From an uncultured Acetatifactor sp. (lineage in GTDB: Bacteria > Bacillota > Clostridia > Lachnospirales > Lachnospiraceae): a stretch of DNA of 64,000 nt. The position numbers were made by a program, and so were the translations under genes. The first letter of the stretch is position 1. Every line of letters starts with the position of its first letter. Under the pieces are notes generated by a model, which was not told where the DNA came from, ran no database searches, and saw only the letters and a list, made by a program, of their open reading frames with translations. The stretch lies in the NCBI GenBank assembly GCA_934402375.1, contig CAKRUB010000005.1, positions 51,252 through 115,251 of the forward strand. Direction: 5' to 3'. This document shows positions 56,026 to 64,000 of the stretch, piece after piece.

Positions 56026-57720
56026 ATGGAAAAACAAAGGATAAATAACAAACGGCAGGAGCCATGTTCCTTCAAGGATAATCTCAGGGACATGCTCGTC
56101 AGTCACTCCTTCAGACCGGCGCTGGAGATGGAGGTGATCTGTATTCTGGTGGTGGTCTGCATCGGGGGCTTCTGGGGGCTATCCAAGAATAGAAATGCCA
56201 GTCATGAGATCTGCGAGACCCTGAATGCTGCAGTCACGGCATATGACGGGTTTCTGATCCAGACAGCGGAGGCAGATCTGACCGGTACGGGAATTTCATC
56301 CACCAAGCGGACGGCGATCATGAAAGCGCTGTATACAGCATCGATTCAGGCGGGGTACGACGCGGAGTTTTATCTGTTGGACAAGGAAGGGCGAGTTGTG
56401 ACGAGCAGTCGTGGAGAACTGTCGGAGGAAGAGAAGGGAAGCGTCAGGAACTGGAGGGTCATAGAGAGCGTAAGGCAGCAGCCGGGAGAATTGCAGATGG
56501 ATGTCTCGCGGGGAACGGAGAGGTATCTTTTTCTGGCGCGGTCGATAGAGCGGGACGGACAGTACGGCGGCTGCGTGATTTTGAAGATCAATGGAAAGGT
56601 GTTTGACGAACTGCTCGCAAGGTATTCAGTGACAAGTGTGATCGTGGGAGAAGATTACTGGGTGCTGGAGACGGATGCTTACCAGTTTGTCGATTCAATC
56701 GGAAAGCTGCTCGGTGAGATGAGGGCATACGGCGGAATCAAGTTTTTTGAGCACGGCATTTATTATGGGATGCACCAGATGCCTGAGTGCGGGTATCTGA
56801 CGGTGTATACTTATTTCAATTACACGGAGGCGCTGCGGGTGTTGGCGACAGTGCTGCTGACGGGCGCGGTAGTCCTATTTTTCCTCTTTTTTGCAGGGGT
56901 TAGGAATGCAGAGAAGATGGCGGTAAAGGCGACAGAGGACATTTACGCGCTGAATGAAGCGTTCTCTGAGGTGACAAAGGGAAATCTGCATCCGGCGCTG
57001 GACATCCACAGCAGCACGGAGTTTGAAAATATTGGACAGGGTTTTAACCAGATGATCAGCAGCCTGAAGCACCAGATGGAGGAAAACAGGGAGCTGGCGG
57101 AGGCGGTGGCATACGAGCAGGTAAAGCAGCTTGCGAGCCAGTTTAAGTCGCACTTTCTTTTCAATACGCTCGACAACATTCGCTTTATATGCAGACTTGC
57201 ACCGGAACTGGCGGAGAGCATGGTAATCTCACTTTCAGAGCTTCTGCGCTACAATACGGGAAATCCGAATGAGAAGGTGACGATTGCCGAGGACATCAAC
57301 TATATCAAAAAGTATTTTGAGATCATTAAGGTGCGCTTCGGGGATGCCTTCACCTATCATATAGAGGTTGAGGAAGAGGTGAAGGAGGCAATGATTCTCA
57401 AGCTGCTGATACAGCCGCTCGTGGAAAATGCAATCAAGTACGGCTTTGGGGAGCGGGATCATATGGAAATATTTATTACCGCACACCGACAGGGCAACAA
57501 TGTCTGTATCAGCTGCCGGGACGACGGAGACGGTATACGACCTGAATTGCTGGCGAAGATTCAGGACAATCTTGCCCAGGAGGAAAATAAGACACCGCAC
57601 CTCGGGCTTTACAATGTACACCGCAGGCTCCAGCTCACCTATGGGCAGGAGTATGGACTGTCTCTGGAAAACTGTGATGGACTGCGGGTCACTGTCATAT
57701 TCCCGATGCAGATGGAATGA
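56026..57720 (+). CDS. Sensor histidine kinase, YesM/LytS-like type
   Basis: A 564-aa membrane kinase: helix at ~36-53, extracellular sensor (~55-270), second helix (~275-293), HAMP-like linker, then a HisKA_7TM-free kinase core of the YehU/YesM class. The phospho-acceptor is His376 in QFKSHFLFNTLDNIRF, and the ATP site shows IQPLVENAIKYGF and CRDDGDGI. The response regulator gene follows after 45 bp. Such pairs usually sit next to the ABC importer they control, here the operon at 58643. Confidence 0.93.
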   Translation: MEKQRINNKRQEPCSFKDNLRDMLVSHSFRPALEMEVICILVVVCIGGFWGLSKNRNASHEICETLNAAVTAYDGFLIQTAEADLTGTGISSTKRTAIMKALYTASIQAGYDAEFYLLDKEGRVVTSSRGELSEEEKGSVRNWRVIESVRQQPGELQMDVSRGTERYLFLARSIERDGQYGGCVILKINGKVFDELLARYSVTSVIVGEDYWVLETDAYQFVDSIGKLLGEMRAYGGIKFFEHGIYYGMHQMPECGYLTVYTYFNYTEALRVLATVLLTGAVVLFFLFFAGVRNAEKMAVKATEDIYALNEAFSEVTKGNLHPALDIHSSTEFENIGQGFNQMISSLKHQMEENRELAEAVAYEQVKQLASQFKSHFLFNTLDNIRFICRLAPELAESMVISLSELLRYNTGNPNEKVTIAEDINYIKKYFEIIKVRFGDAFTYHIEVEEEVKEAMILKLLIQPLVENAIKYGFGERDHMEIFITAHRQGNNVCISCRDDGDGIRPELLAKIQDNLAQEENKTPHLGLYNVHRRLQLTYGQEYGLSLENCDGLRVTVIFPMQME

Positions 57721-57765
57721 CAGGGAAGAGGCTGCGTTGTGTAGACGGCAGGCATGGAGGTAACG

Positions 57766-58527
57766 GTGGAAAAGCTGAGAGTTGTGGTTGTGGAAGATGA
57801 ATATTATGTGAGGAAGGGCATCATCCAGTCATTTGACTGGGAGAAACTGGACTGTGAAATTGTCGGGGAGGCGGCGAACGGCAAGGCTGGAATGGAAGTC
57901 GTAGAGGAATGCAGACCGGATCTGGTAATTGTTGATATTGAGATGCCGGTGATGGACGGAATCGAGATGGTGAGGCGGCTGAAGGGGAAACAGTGCACGG
58001 CGGAGTTCATTTTCCTGACGGCACATCAGAAGTTTACCTATGTGCACAGTGCGTTGAAGCTGGAAGCGATGGATTATCTGCTGAAGCCTTTCCGCTATGA
58101 AGATCTGGAGGAGTGCATAGAGAAGGTGCGTGTAAAACGGCACAAGCTGGATGAGACAGGGGAGCAGGAGTTGCTTCTGACACAGCGGGAGCTGCAGGTG
58201 AAGAACGGTTATATCAAGGATGCAGTGGCTTATGTGCGAAACCATTATGCAGAGGACATTTCCAATGTCACGGCGGCGGAGCAGCTGGATATTAATTCAG
58301 CTTATTTCTGTCGTCTGTTTAAAAAGGAGACGGGCTATACCTTCGGACAATATCTTACGAACTACCGTATTCATGTGGCGGCTGGGCTGCTGGCGAATTT
58401 TGACATCCGGGTGAGTGAGGTTGCCGAACAGGTCGGCATAGCGGACAGCAACTATTTTTCACAGGTGTTTAAGAAAATCATGGGCATGACGCCCAAAGAG
58501 TATCAGGACGCGAAAAAAGTCTTTTAA
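57766..58527 (+). CDS. Response regulator, YesN type (receiver + AraC helix-turn-helix)
   Basis: A 253-aa regulator: receiver with acidic pair E10/D11, phospho-acceptor Asp57 (LVIVDIEMPVMDG) and Lys in LLKPF; AraC-type DNA-binding domain at ~155-250 (LDINSAYFCRLFKKETGYTF, VGIADSNYFSQVFKKIMGMTPKEY). I prefer the GTG at 57766, just behind GGAGG, which gives the usual short lead into the first strand; ATG 57754 would contain that site. It likely activates the importer promoter at 58566. Confidence 0.93.
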   Translation: MEKLRVVVVEDEYYVRKGIIQSFDWEKLDCEIVGEAANGKAGMEVVEECRPDLVIVDIEMPVMDGIEMVRRLKGKQCTAEFIFLTAHQKFTYVHSALKLEAMDYLLKPFRYEDLEECIEKVRVKRHKLDETGEQELLLTQRELQVKNGYIKDAVAYVRNHYAEDISNVTAAEQLDINSAYFCRLFKKETGYTFGQYLTNYRIHVAAGLLANFDIRVSEVAEQVGIADSNYFSQVFKKIMGMTPKEYQDAKKVF

Positions 58528-58565
58528 TATGTCAAAATTTTAAAGAGAAATGTCAAAGACCTCTA

Positions 58566-58594
58566 TTAGAAAGTGACGGCAGGATCACTATAAT
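58566..58594 (+). promoter_or_regulatory. Promoter of the FbpABC-type importer operon
   Basis: Consensus TATAAT (58589-58594) with a poor -35 (TTAGAA, 17-bp spacing), as expected for a promoter needing an activator such as the upstream AraC-type regulator. Confidence 0.5.
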
Positions 58595-58642
58595 AAAATT
58601 ACAAAAAAGATTTCCTAAAATCTTTCTAAGGGAGGAAAAAAA

Positions 58643-59869
58643 ATGAAAGCAAAAAAGGTAATCAGTTGTTTGATGGCAGGAGCAATGGTGCTTTCCATGG
58701 CTGCCTGCGGTTCCGGGGATGCTGCGAATGATGCAAGTTCATCCAAGCAGGAATCTACAAATTCTTCCGTTGAGGAGAGCAAGAGCGCTTCCAGTGAGAT
58801 GACGCTGGATGAGTTGATTGCGGCAGCACAGGAGGAGGCAAGCGCAGCAGATGCAGGCACTTTTATGGTATATGCGCCTACCAGCCGAATTGAGAAGGCT
58901 CTGAAGGCATTTTCCGAGGAGTACGGCATTCAGGGTGAGTATTACAACGAAAGCGGTCAGGATCTGTATACCAAGCTGACCACAGAGCTGGAAGCGAAAG
59001 TGAAGGACACGGCGGATGTTGCACTGCTACAGGACTCCTACCTGTTCCAGACACAGCTGCAGAACTATGATTATATTGAAAATTATGTGCCGCCTTATCT
59101 TTCCGATGTGATTAATGCGGATGACCAGAATCCTCTGGTTTGCTACTATTACAATAAGCTCTTCATCTTCAATAACACAAACGGTATGGAGGGCATCAGC
59201 AATGTATGGGCATTGACTGATCCTGCAAACGAGGGCAAGACCTTCATGAAGGACATCAGTAAGGAGTCCGTCAACAAGAACTTCCTCGCAATGCTGACCA
59301 AGGATGAGTGGGCTGACAAGCTGGCAGCGGCTTACAAGGACTACTTCGGCACAGACATTGTGCTTGACGATGACTGCCAGAACGCAGGCTATCAGTTCAT
59401 CAAGAACTTCCTTGCAAACGTGACCTTCGGCTCCGGCGACGGCGACATCGCAACAGAGCTTGCAAACGGTAACGGCGGCAATGTGGGACTCTTTGTTTAC
59501 TCCAAGCTGCGTGACGACAGTGTAACACAGGAAAACCTGACAGTGGCAGCTTATCAGGATGCACAGCCCGAAGGCTTCTCAGGATTCATGTACCCGATGT
59601 ACCTTCAGATGATCAAGGGTACCGACAGACCGTACACCTCACAGCTGTTCATCTACTTCCTGATGACAGAGAAGGGCTTCAAGTCTGCATTTCAGACAAA
59701 GGAATCTGACATCGGAACCTATTCCGCAAACAGCACGATCAGTTCCCTTGACGGCGACAGAGAGCTTGCTTTCTGGAAGGATTGCCTTGTAAGCGAAGAT
59801 CCTCAGTACTTACAGGAGGCATATGCGGCAGGAATCCTTGACTTCATCACCTACTGCACGAATAAATAA
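58643..59869 (+). CDS. Periplasmic-type solute-binding lipoprotein (family 1, Fe3+/organophosphate-like)
   Basis: A 408-aa lipoprotein: lipobox MAAC (Cys22), Ser/Lys-rich spacer, then a binding domain (MVYAPTSRIEKALKAFSEEYGI, YNESGQDLYTKLTTELEAK, SGFMYPMYLQMIKG). The fold resembles the ferric or sugar-phosphate binding proteins that work with fused-permease importers. The ligand is not evident: no clear tyrosine cluster argues for iron. GGGAGG precedes the start. A terminator-like hairpin follows, so it is probably made in excess over the permease. Confidence 0.87.
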   Translation: MKAKKVISCLMAGAMVLSMAACGSGDAANDASSSKQESTNSSVEESKSASSEMTLDELIAAAQEEASAADAGTFMVYAPTSRIEKALKAFSEEYGIQGEYYNESGQDLYTKLTTELEAKVKDTADVALLQDSYLFQTQLQNYDYIENYVPPYLSDVINADDQNPLVCYYYNKLFIFNNTNGMEGISNVWALTDPANEGKTFMKDISKESVNKNFLAMLTKDEWADKLAAAYKDYFGTDIVLDDDCQNAGYQFIKNFLANVTFGSGDGDIATELANGNGGNVGLFVYSKLRDDSVTQENLTVAAYQDAQPEGFSGFMYPMYLQMIKGTDRPYTSQLFIYFLMTEKGFKSAFQTKESDIGTYSANSTISSLDGDRELAFWKDCLVSEDPQYLQEAYAAGILDFITYCTNK

Positions 59870-59884
59870 CGTTAAGGAAAGCCG

Positions 59885-59927
59885 AGAGCACTGTGAAATA
59901 GTTGCATGATTTTGCAGTGCTCTTTTT
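59885..59927 (+). terminator. Internal terminator between binding-protein and permease genes
   Basis: AGAGCACTG (59885-59893) and CAGTGCTCT (59915-59923) followed by TTTTT. Partial readthrough would give more binding protein than permease. Confidence 0.78.
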
Positions 59928-59953
59928 CTATTCATTTTCAGGAAGGAGTTCAG

Positions 59954-61750
59954 ATGAGAAAACTAAAAAATCGGTTGAAAGCATTTTTCTCTAAGCCGGC
60001 AAACATCATTCTGGTGATTTTCGCACTGCTGCTGATTGTTCTCACGCTTTATCCGCTGTGCGAGCTGCTGCGCCACACCTTTGTTATTCACGCCACCGAT
60101 GCGACGATCTTCCCGGGAACCAGAAAGGGAGATCTGTCGCTGAGAAGCTGGAAGAAGCTGTTGTTCACGGAGGCAAATAAATACAGTCTTATTAATTTTT
60201 ACAAGCCTATGCTCAACTCTATTGTGCTGGCAACGCTGTCAGCGCTGTTTGCCCTGATTTTCGGCGGAACGGTTGCATGGTTTGTGACAAGAACCAACAT
60301 GAAGGCAAAGAAGTTTATCTCCTCCGCTTTCATTTTTCCTTACATCATGCCATCATGGACACTCGCGCTGTTCTGGTTGAATATGTTTAAGAACCCGAAT
60401 GTCGGAACTGGCTCCTCCGGCTTTATCCATTCCCTGACAGGCTGGTGCGCGCCGGAATGGTTCGTCTACGGACTCTTTCCGCTGGTTGTTGTATCGGGAC
60501 TGCATTATGCGCCGTTTGCCTACATCTTTATCGGCGGTATTTTAAGGAACATGGATGCCAACCTCGAGGAGGCGGCAACTATTCTGAAGGCATCGAGACG
60601 AAAGATTCTGCTGCGTATTACGCTACCTATCGTAAAGCCCGCGATCCTGTCTACCTTCCTTCTGGTATTTGCGAGTGTTATGGGCTCTTACGCGGTGCCG
60701 ATCTATCTGGGATCTCCCGTGAACTTTTATGTGCTCACGACGAAGATGAAAACCCTGCAGACGACGGCGCTCGGACAGGCATATATTATCGCCCTGTTCA
60801 TGGTGGTGCTCGGTGCACTGATCATGCTGTTTAACAATGTCTTTATCGGAAACAGAAAGTCCTACACGACGGTGACGGGAAAATCCTCACAGATTTCCCT
60901 TGTAAACCTGAAGGCCGGAAAGTACATAGTCTCCGGCATCCTTTGCCTGATTTTGTTCTTTGTATGTATCATGCCGTTGATCTCCTTCGGACTGGAGTCC
61001 ATCATTATTAAGGCGGGAGACTATTCGGCATCCAATATGACGCTCAATTACTGGATCGGTGGTGCCGGTTCCGTTTCCACCACAATCGGAAACAGCGGTA
61101 TTCTGAAGGATCCTGCGATCTGGTCGGCTATGGGTAATTCGTTAAAGCTCTCCATCATCTGCGCTCTGATTGCCGGAAGCTGCGGCGTTATCATCGGTTA
61201 TGCGGTAGTCAGGAGAAAGGGAACCAAGCTCTCCAACTGGGTCAGCGGGCTGTCCTTTTTCCCGTATCTGGTTCCGGCGATGGCATTCAGTGCGATTTAT
61301 CTGGCGATTTCCACGAACTTCCCGTTCCTGACGAATTCCTTCCTGATTCTCGTTCTGGTCGGCTCCGTGAAATATCTGCCGTTTGCAACCAAGGCGGGCA
61401 CGAACTCCATGCTCCAGCTTTCCCCGGAGATCGAGGAGGCGGCAGCAATTTATGGTGTTCCGTGGCTTAAGAGAATGACAAGGATTATCATTCCCATCCA
61501 GAAGACCAGCATTATTTCCGGTTTCCTGCTTCCGTTTGTGTCCTGTATGCGTGAGCTGTCGCTGTTTGTCATGTTGGTAAGCTCTAAGACGCAGACGCTG
61601 ACGACCATGCTGATGACCTACAATGAGAAGGGAGCGTCCCAGTACGGAAACGCGATCAACCTGCTGATCATTCTGATCGTGCTGTTTGTCAACTTTACCG
61701 TAAACAAGGTGACCGGAGCATCCATAGATAAGGGAGTGGGCGGAAATTAG
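59954..61750 (+). CDS. Fused double permease of an FbpB-type ABC importer
   Basis: A 598-aa membrane protein with about 12 segments and two permease halves. Coupling loops are NLEEAATILKASRRKILLRITLP (~210-232) and EIEEAAAIYGVPWLKRMTRIIIP (~495-517), both with the EAA core. This single-chain arrangement is typical of Fe3+/thiamine/organophosphate importers. ATG 59954 has AAGGAG ahead; the longer ORF would start inside the terminator. Confidence 0.92.
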   Translation: MRKLKNRLKAFFSKPANIILVIFALLLIVLTLYPLCELLRHTFVIHATDATIFPGTRKGDLSLRSWKKLLFTEANKYSLINFYKPMLNSIVLATLSALFALIFGGTVAWFVTRTNMKAKKFISSAFIFPYIMPSWTLALFWLNMFKNPNVGTGSSGFIHSLTGWCAPEWFVYGLFPLVVVSGLHYAPFAYIFIGGILRNMDANLEEAATILKASRRKILLRITLPIVKPAILSTFLLVFASVMGSYAVPIYLGSPVNFYVLTTKMKTLQTTALGQAYIIALFMVVLGALIMLFNNVFIGNRKSYTTVTGKSSQISLVNLKAGKYIVSGILCLILFFVCIMPLISFGLESIIIKAGDYSASNMTLNYWIGGAGSVSTTIGNSGILKDPAIWSAMGNSLKLSIICALIAGSCGVIIGYAVVRRKGTKLSNWVSGLSFFPYLVPAMAFSAIYLAISTNFPFLTNSFLILVLVGSVKYLPFATKAGTNSMLQLSPEIEEAAAIYGVPWLKRMTRIIIPIQKTSIISGFLLPFVSCMRELSLFVMLVSSKTQTLTTMLMTYNEKGASQYGNAINLLIILIVLFVNFTVNKVTGASIDKGVGGN

Positions 61751-61787
61751 GGTATGCGCAGAGGACATGCGCAGGAAAGGAGATAAT

Positions 61788-62903
61788 ATGCCGGAAATTA
61801 TTTTGAAGAATGTTAGGAAACAGTTTGGCGATAAATTCGTTGCAGTGGAAAATCTGAACATGGTGATCGAGGACAGATCCTTTATCACGCTGCTTGGACC
61901 GTCCGGCTGCGGAAAGACGACGACACTGCGTATGATCGCAGGTCTGGAGACCCCCACATCGGGGCAGATCATTATTGACGGGGAGACCGTATTTGACGCA
62001 GAGAAGGGCATCAATGTTCCGCCTGACAAGAGAGATGTTGGCTTTCTGTTCCAGAACTATGCGCTCTGGCCGCATATGACGGTCTATAAGAACATTGCGT
62101 TTGGTCTGGAAAACCTGAAGTGGCCGAAGGACAAAATTGCGGAGCGAGTGAAGGAACTGCTTGTGATGCTCAAGATCGAACAGTTTGCGGAGCGTTATCC
62201 GAGCGAACTGTCCGGCGGTCAGCAGCAGAGAGTGGCGATTGCGAGAACGCTTGCGCCGAAGCCGCGAGTGCTGTTCATGGATGAGCCGCTTTCCAATCTG
62301 GATGCGAAGCTGAGAGGCGAAATGAGAACGGAGCTGAAGCGTCTGCATGTGGATACGAATTCTACGTTCATCTATGTTACGCATGACCAGCTCGAGGCAA
62401 TGACTCTTTCCACGAAGGTATGTCTGATGGAGGCTGGAAAGCTTCGTCAGTTTGCACCGCCGCTCGAGATTTATCAGAGACCGGAGAATATCTTTGTCGC
62501 AGATTTCATGGGAAATCCCACAATGAATTTCCTCGATGCGGAGATGACGCAGTGCGAACAGAATACTGCTAAGCTTTCCTTCTGCGGTATTCAGGCAAAG
62601 TATACGGCGGAGGCATCATTGCCGGCGACAGTGAAGGATGTTGTCATCGGAATCCGCCCGGAGCATATCGGCATCATGGAGGACGGACAGGTCAAGGCAT
62701 CTATTTACACGACGCTGCCGACCGGTATGGAGACGACCGTGAAGGTGATGCTCGGCGGACAGATTCTGTCAGCAGTCGTATTCGGTGGAGTTGATTACGC
62801 AGTGGATCAGCAGATCGCAATCAGCTTCCTTGACAGCCAGATCCTCTTGTTCAACAAGGCGACCGGTGATAGAATTGCAGTAGGAAAACTTGAAATTTTG
62901 TAG
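61788..62903 (+). CDS. FbpC/PotA-type ABC importer ATPase with TOBE domain
   Basis: A 371-aa ATPase: Walker A GPSGCGKTT, Q-loop FLFQNYALWPHMTV, signature LSGGQQQR, Walker B VLFMDEPLSNLD, H-loop THD; the C-terminal ~130 residues form the TOBE-type regulatory part (IGIRPEHIGIMEDG). AAGGAG precedes ATG 61788. It is the third gene of the importer operon. Confidence 0.94.
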   Translation: MPEIILKNVRKQFGDKFVAVENLNMVIEDRSFITLLGPSGCGKTTTLRMIAGLETPTSGQIIIDGETVFDAEKGINVPPDKRDVGFLFQNYALWPHMTVYKNIAFGLENLKWPKDKIAERVKELLVMLKIEQFAERYPSELSGGQQQRVAIARTLAPKPRVLFMDEPLSNLDAKLRGEMRTELKRLHVDTNSTFIYVTHDQLEAMTLSTKVCLMEAGKLRQFAPPLEIYQRPENIFVADFMGNPTMNFLDAEMTQCEQNTAKLSFCGIQAKYTAEASLPATVKDVVIGIRPEHIGIMEDGQVKASIYTTLPTGMETTVKVMLGGQILSAVVFGGVDYAVDQQIAISFLDSQILLFNKATGDRIAVGKLEIL

Positions 62904-62916
62904 GGGATGATGGCTT

Positions 62917-63594
62917 ATGGAAGCATGGGTGATAGAGCAGGGAACATATTTTATACAGGTCGTGCTGGCTGGGCTGTGCGGCATTGCCATCGGTGCAGAG
63001 AGGCAGAGCCGTATGAAGTCAGCAGGTGTCAGAACCCACTTTATGGTGGCAGTGGCATCGGCAGTCATGATGATTATTTCCAAATTCGGTTTCATGGATG
63101 TCATTGTGATCGACAGTGTCAGCGTGGACGCTTCGCGTGTGGCTGCTGGTATTATCACAGGCATCGGTATTCTTGGAGGTGGTCTGATCTTTACCGGGAA
63201 GCAGGGACTGGTCAGCGGTATGACGACGGCTGCCGGTATCTGGGTGACGGTCGGCATCGGCATGGCGATGGGCTCGGGAATGTATGCACTCGGCTTTTCG
63301 GTGACGATCCTGATTCTCGCAGTACAGTTTTTGTTCCACAAGAATCTGAAAATCTGCAGGGAACCGCTCAGGGGGCAGATGGTCTTCTCCGTGGATAACA
63401 GTCCGGAGGCGGCAGAGGAGGTTCTGGAGAAGCTGGAAAGTCTGGACATGGAGGTGAGCCGTGTGAAGACTGAGATCAAGGATAAGAAGACAAGCCTGAT
63501 CCGGTGCAGCGTGATTCTGAAGCCGGGCATGACCCGAAAGGAGTTTGCAAAGCAGATTGCCGGCATGGATAAGATTATATCATATGAAATTTAA
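62917..63594 (+). CDS. MgtC/SapB-family membrane protein
   Basis: A 225-aa protein: four or five membrane helices in ~1-140 with the family core LAGLCGIAIGAERQ, SAGVRTHFMVAVASA, GIGILGGGLIF and GMTTAAGIWVTVGIG, then an ACT-like cytoplasmic domain (~150-225). MgtC proteins act in Mg2+-limited growth and restrain F-type ATPase in other bacteria. It starts 13 bp after the ATPase gene, so it is probably the last gene of the importer operon; the link between the two is unexplained. Confidence 0.92.
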   Translation: MEAWVIEQGTYFIQVVLAGLCGIAIGAERQSRMKSAGVRTHFMVAVASAVMMIISKFGFMDVIVIDSVSVDASRVAAGIITGIGILGGGLIFTGKQGLVSGMTTAAGIWVTVGIGMAMGSGMYALGFSVTILILAVQFLFHKNLKICREPLRGQMVFSVDNSPEAAEEVLEKLESLDMEVSRVKTEIKDKKTSLIRCSVILKPGMTRKEFAKQIAGMDKIISYEI

Positions 63595-63614
63595 GGATAA
63601 GATATTTAGCTGAA

Positions 63615-63664
63615 TAATGGGGCAAAGAGCTGTGGAAATCAGGCACTCTTTGCCTCATTATTTT
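63615..63664 (+). terminator. Terminator after the importer/MgtC operon
   Basis: GGCAAAGAG (63621-63629) and CTCTTTGCC (63646-63654), extended by AATG/CATT, then ATTATTTT. Confidence 0.82.
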
Positions 63665-63837
63665 AGTATGTAACAATTCAGACCTAGAACGGCGGGGGCG
63701 GAGCGCGGGCACTGTACACAAAGCGCGGGTCTTGTCTTTCATGAGAGAAACGCTGCGGATGATGAATAAAGGGTGAGCCGCAAAGCGGCGCCGGCTGTGT
63801 AGCAGACGCTTTGTGAATAATCCGGGTTGAGCTGACA

Positions 63838-63866
63838 TTGACAAAACTGGTATGCGCGTATATAAT
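63838..63866 (+). promoter_or_regulatory. Perfect-consensus sigma-A promoter at the right edge
   Basis: TTGACA (63838-63843), exactly 17 bp, TATAAT (63861-63866), pointing to a gene beyond 64000. The rest of the final ~400 bp shows no coding frame I would support. Confidence 0.78.
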
Positions 63867-64000
63867 GACTTATAAACAATATGCGATGTATAACAAATGT
63901 ATTCACATGGCGTATTATAAAAATATGAAAGCTTCCTGTATACTTTAAATAGGTCAAGAGATTGACGAAAAAAATACCTCAAGTACAATTAGATTATTAC

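Overview
The window looks like the chromosome of a spore-forming, xylan-degrading Clostridia member, most likely Lachnospiraceae. The pointers are strong GGAGG ribosome binding sites, frequent GTG/TTG starts, ECF vitamin uptake, SpoVAD, YesMN-type two-component signalling, many lipoproteins, and a set of xylan enzymes of which only one is exported. I see no tRNA, rRNA, CRISPR array or complete transposon.

Layout. 1-1351 (minus): a vitamin B6 pair, an ECF substrate-binding component and a pyridoxamine kinase cut off by the window edge. 1575-8599: three intracellular hemicellulose enzymes (SGNH esterase, GH115 alpha-glucuronidase, GH3 glycosidase). 9046-13241: a large solute-binding-like lipoprotein converging on PepF. 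13460-16969: a YtrA-like GntR regulator with an ABC exporter. 17004-23971: an atypical response regulator, a GGDEF/EAL protein, a YczE-like membrane protein, a CapA protein, TcdA, FolD and a Dabb protein. 23991-26357 (minus): a surface GH10 xylanase fused to a CE1 feruloyl esterase. 26874-31848: an Opp/Dpp-type importer with a fused double ATPase. 31948-36991: a Ca2+-type P-ATPase overlapping tail to tail with a GH2 glycosidase. 37407-39216: trpS and a membrane-anchored SH3 protein. 39285-50056: a rearranged accessory stretch with a small ABC-2 transporter, small secreted proteins, two more large lipoproteins, a trpS::SH3 chimera and duplicated fragments. 50137-54589: spoVAD behind an RNA hairpin, an AlbA_2-type regulator, and an ECF sigma gene with an amber codon next to its likely anti-sigma gene. 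54733-63594: a GH8 exo-oligoxylanase, a YesMN-type two-component system, an FbpABC-type importer and MgtC.

How it works together. The GH10-CE1 lipoprotein can cut feruloylated xylan at the cell surface. The SGNH esterase, GH115, GH3 and GH8 enzymes have no signal peptide and would finish imported acidic or acetylated xylo-oligosaccharides in the cytoplasm. The importer is not certain; the Opp-type system divergent from GH10-CE1 is the nearest candidate.

The least ordinary content is threefold. First, a ~140-bp palindromic repeat occurs three times (8633, 26458, 37208), and its stems change sequence while still pairing. Second, a two-gene module (small secreted Cys/His protein plus ~745-aa lipoprotein) occurs twice in tandem at 44.6-50.1 kb, each copy behind a near-consensus promoter. 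Third, the same region holds several recombination scars: the trpS::SH3 chimera, whose trpS differences are all synonymous; a 35-nt half-copy of the spoVAD leader at its left junction; and a duplicated gene tail forming a covarying terminator.
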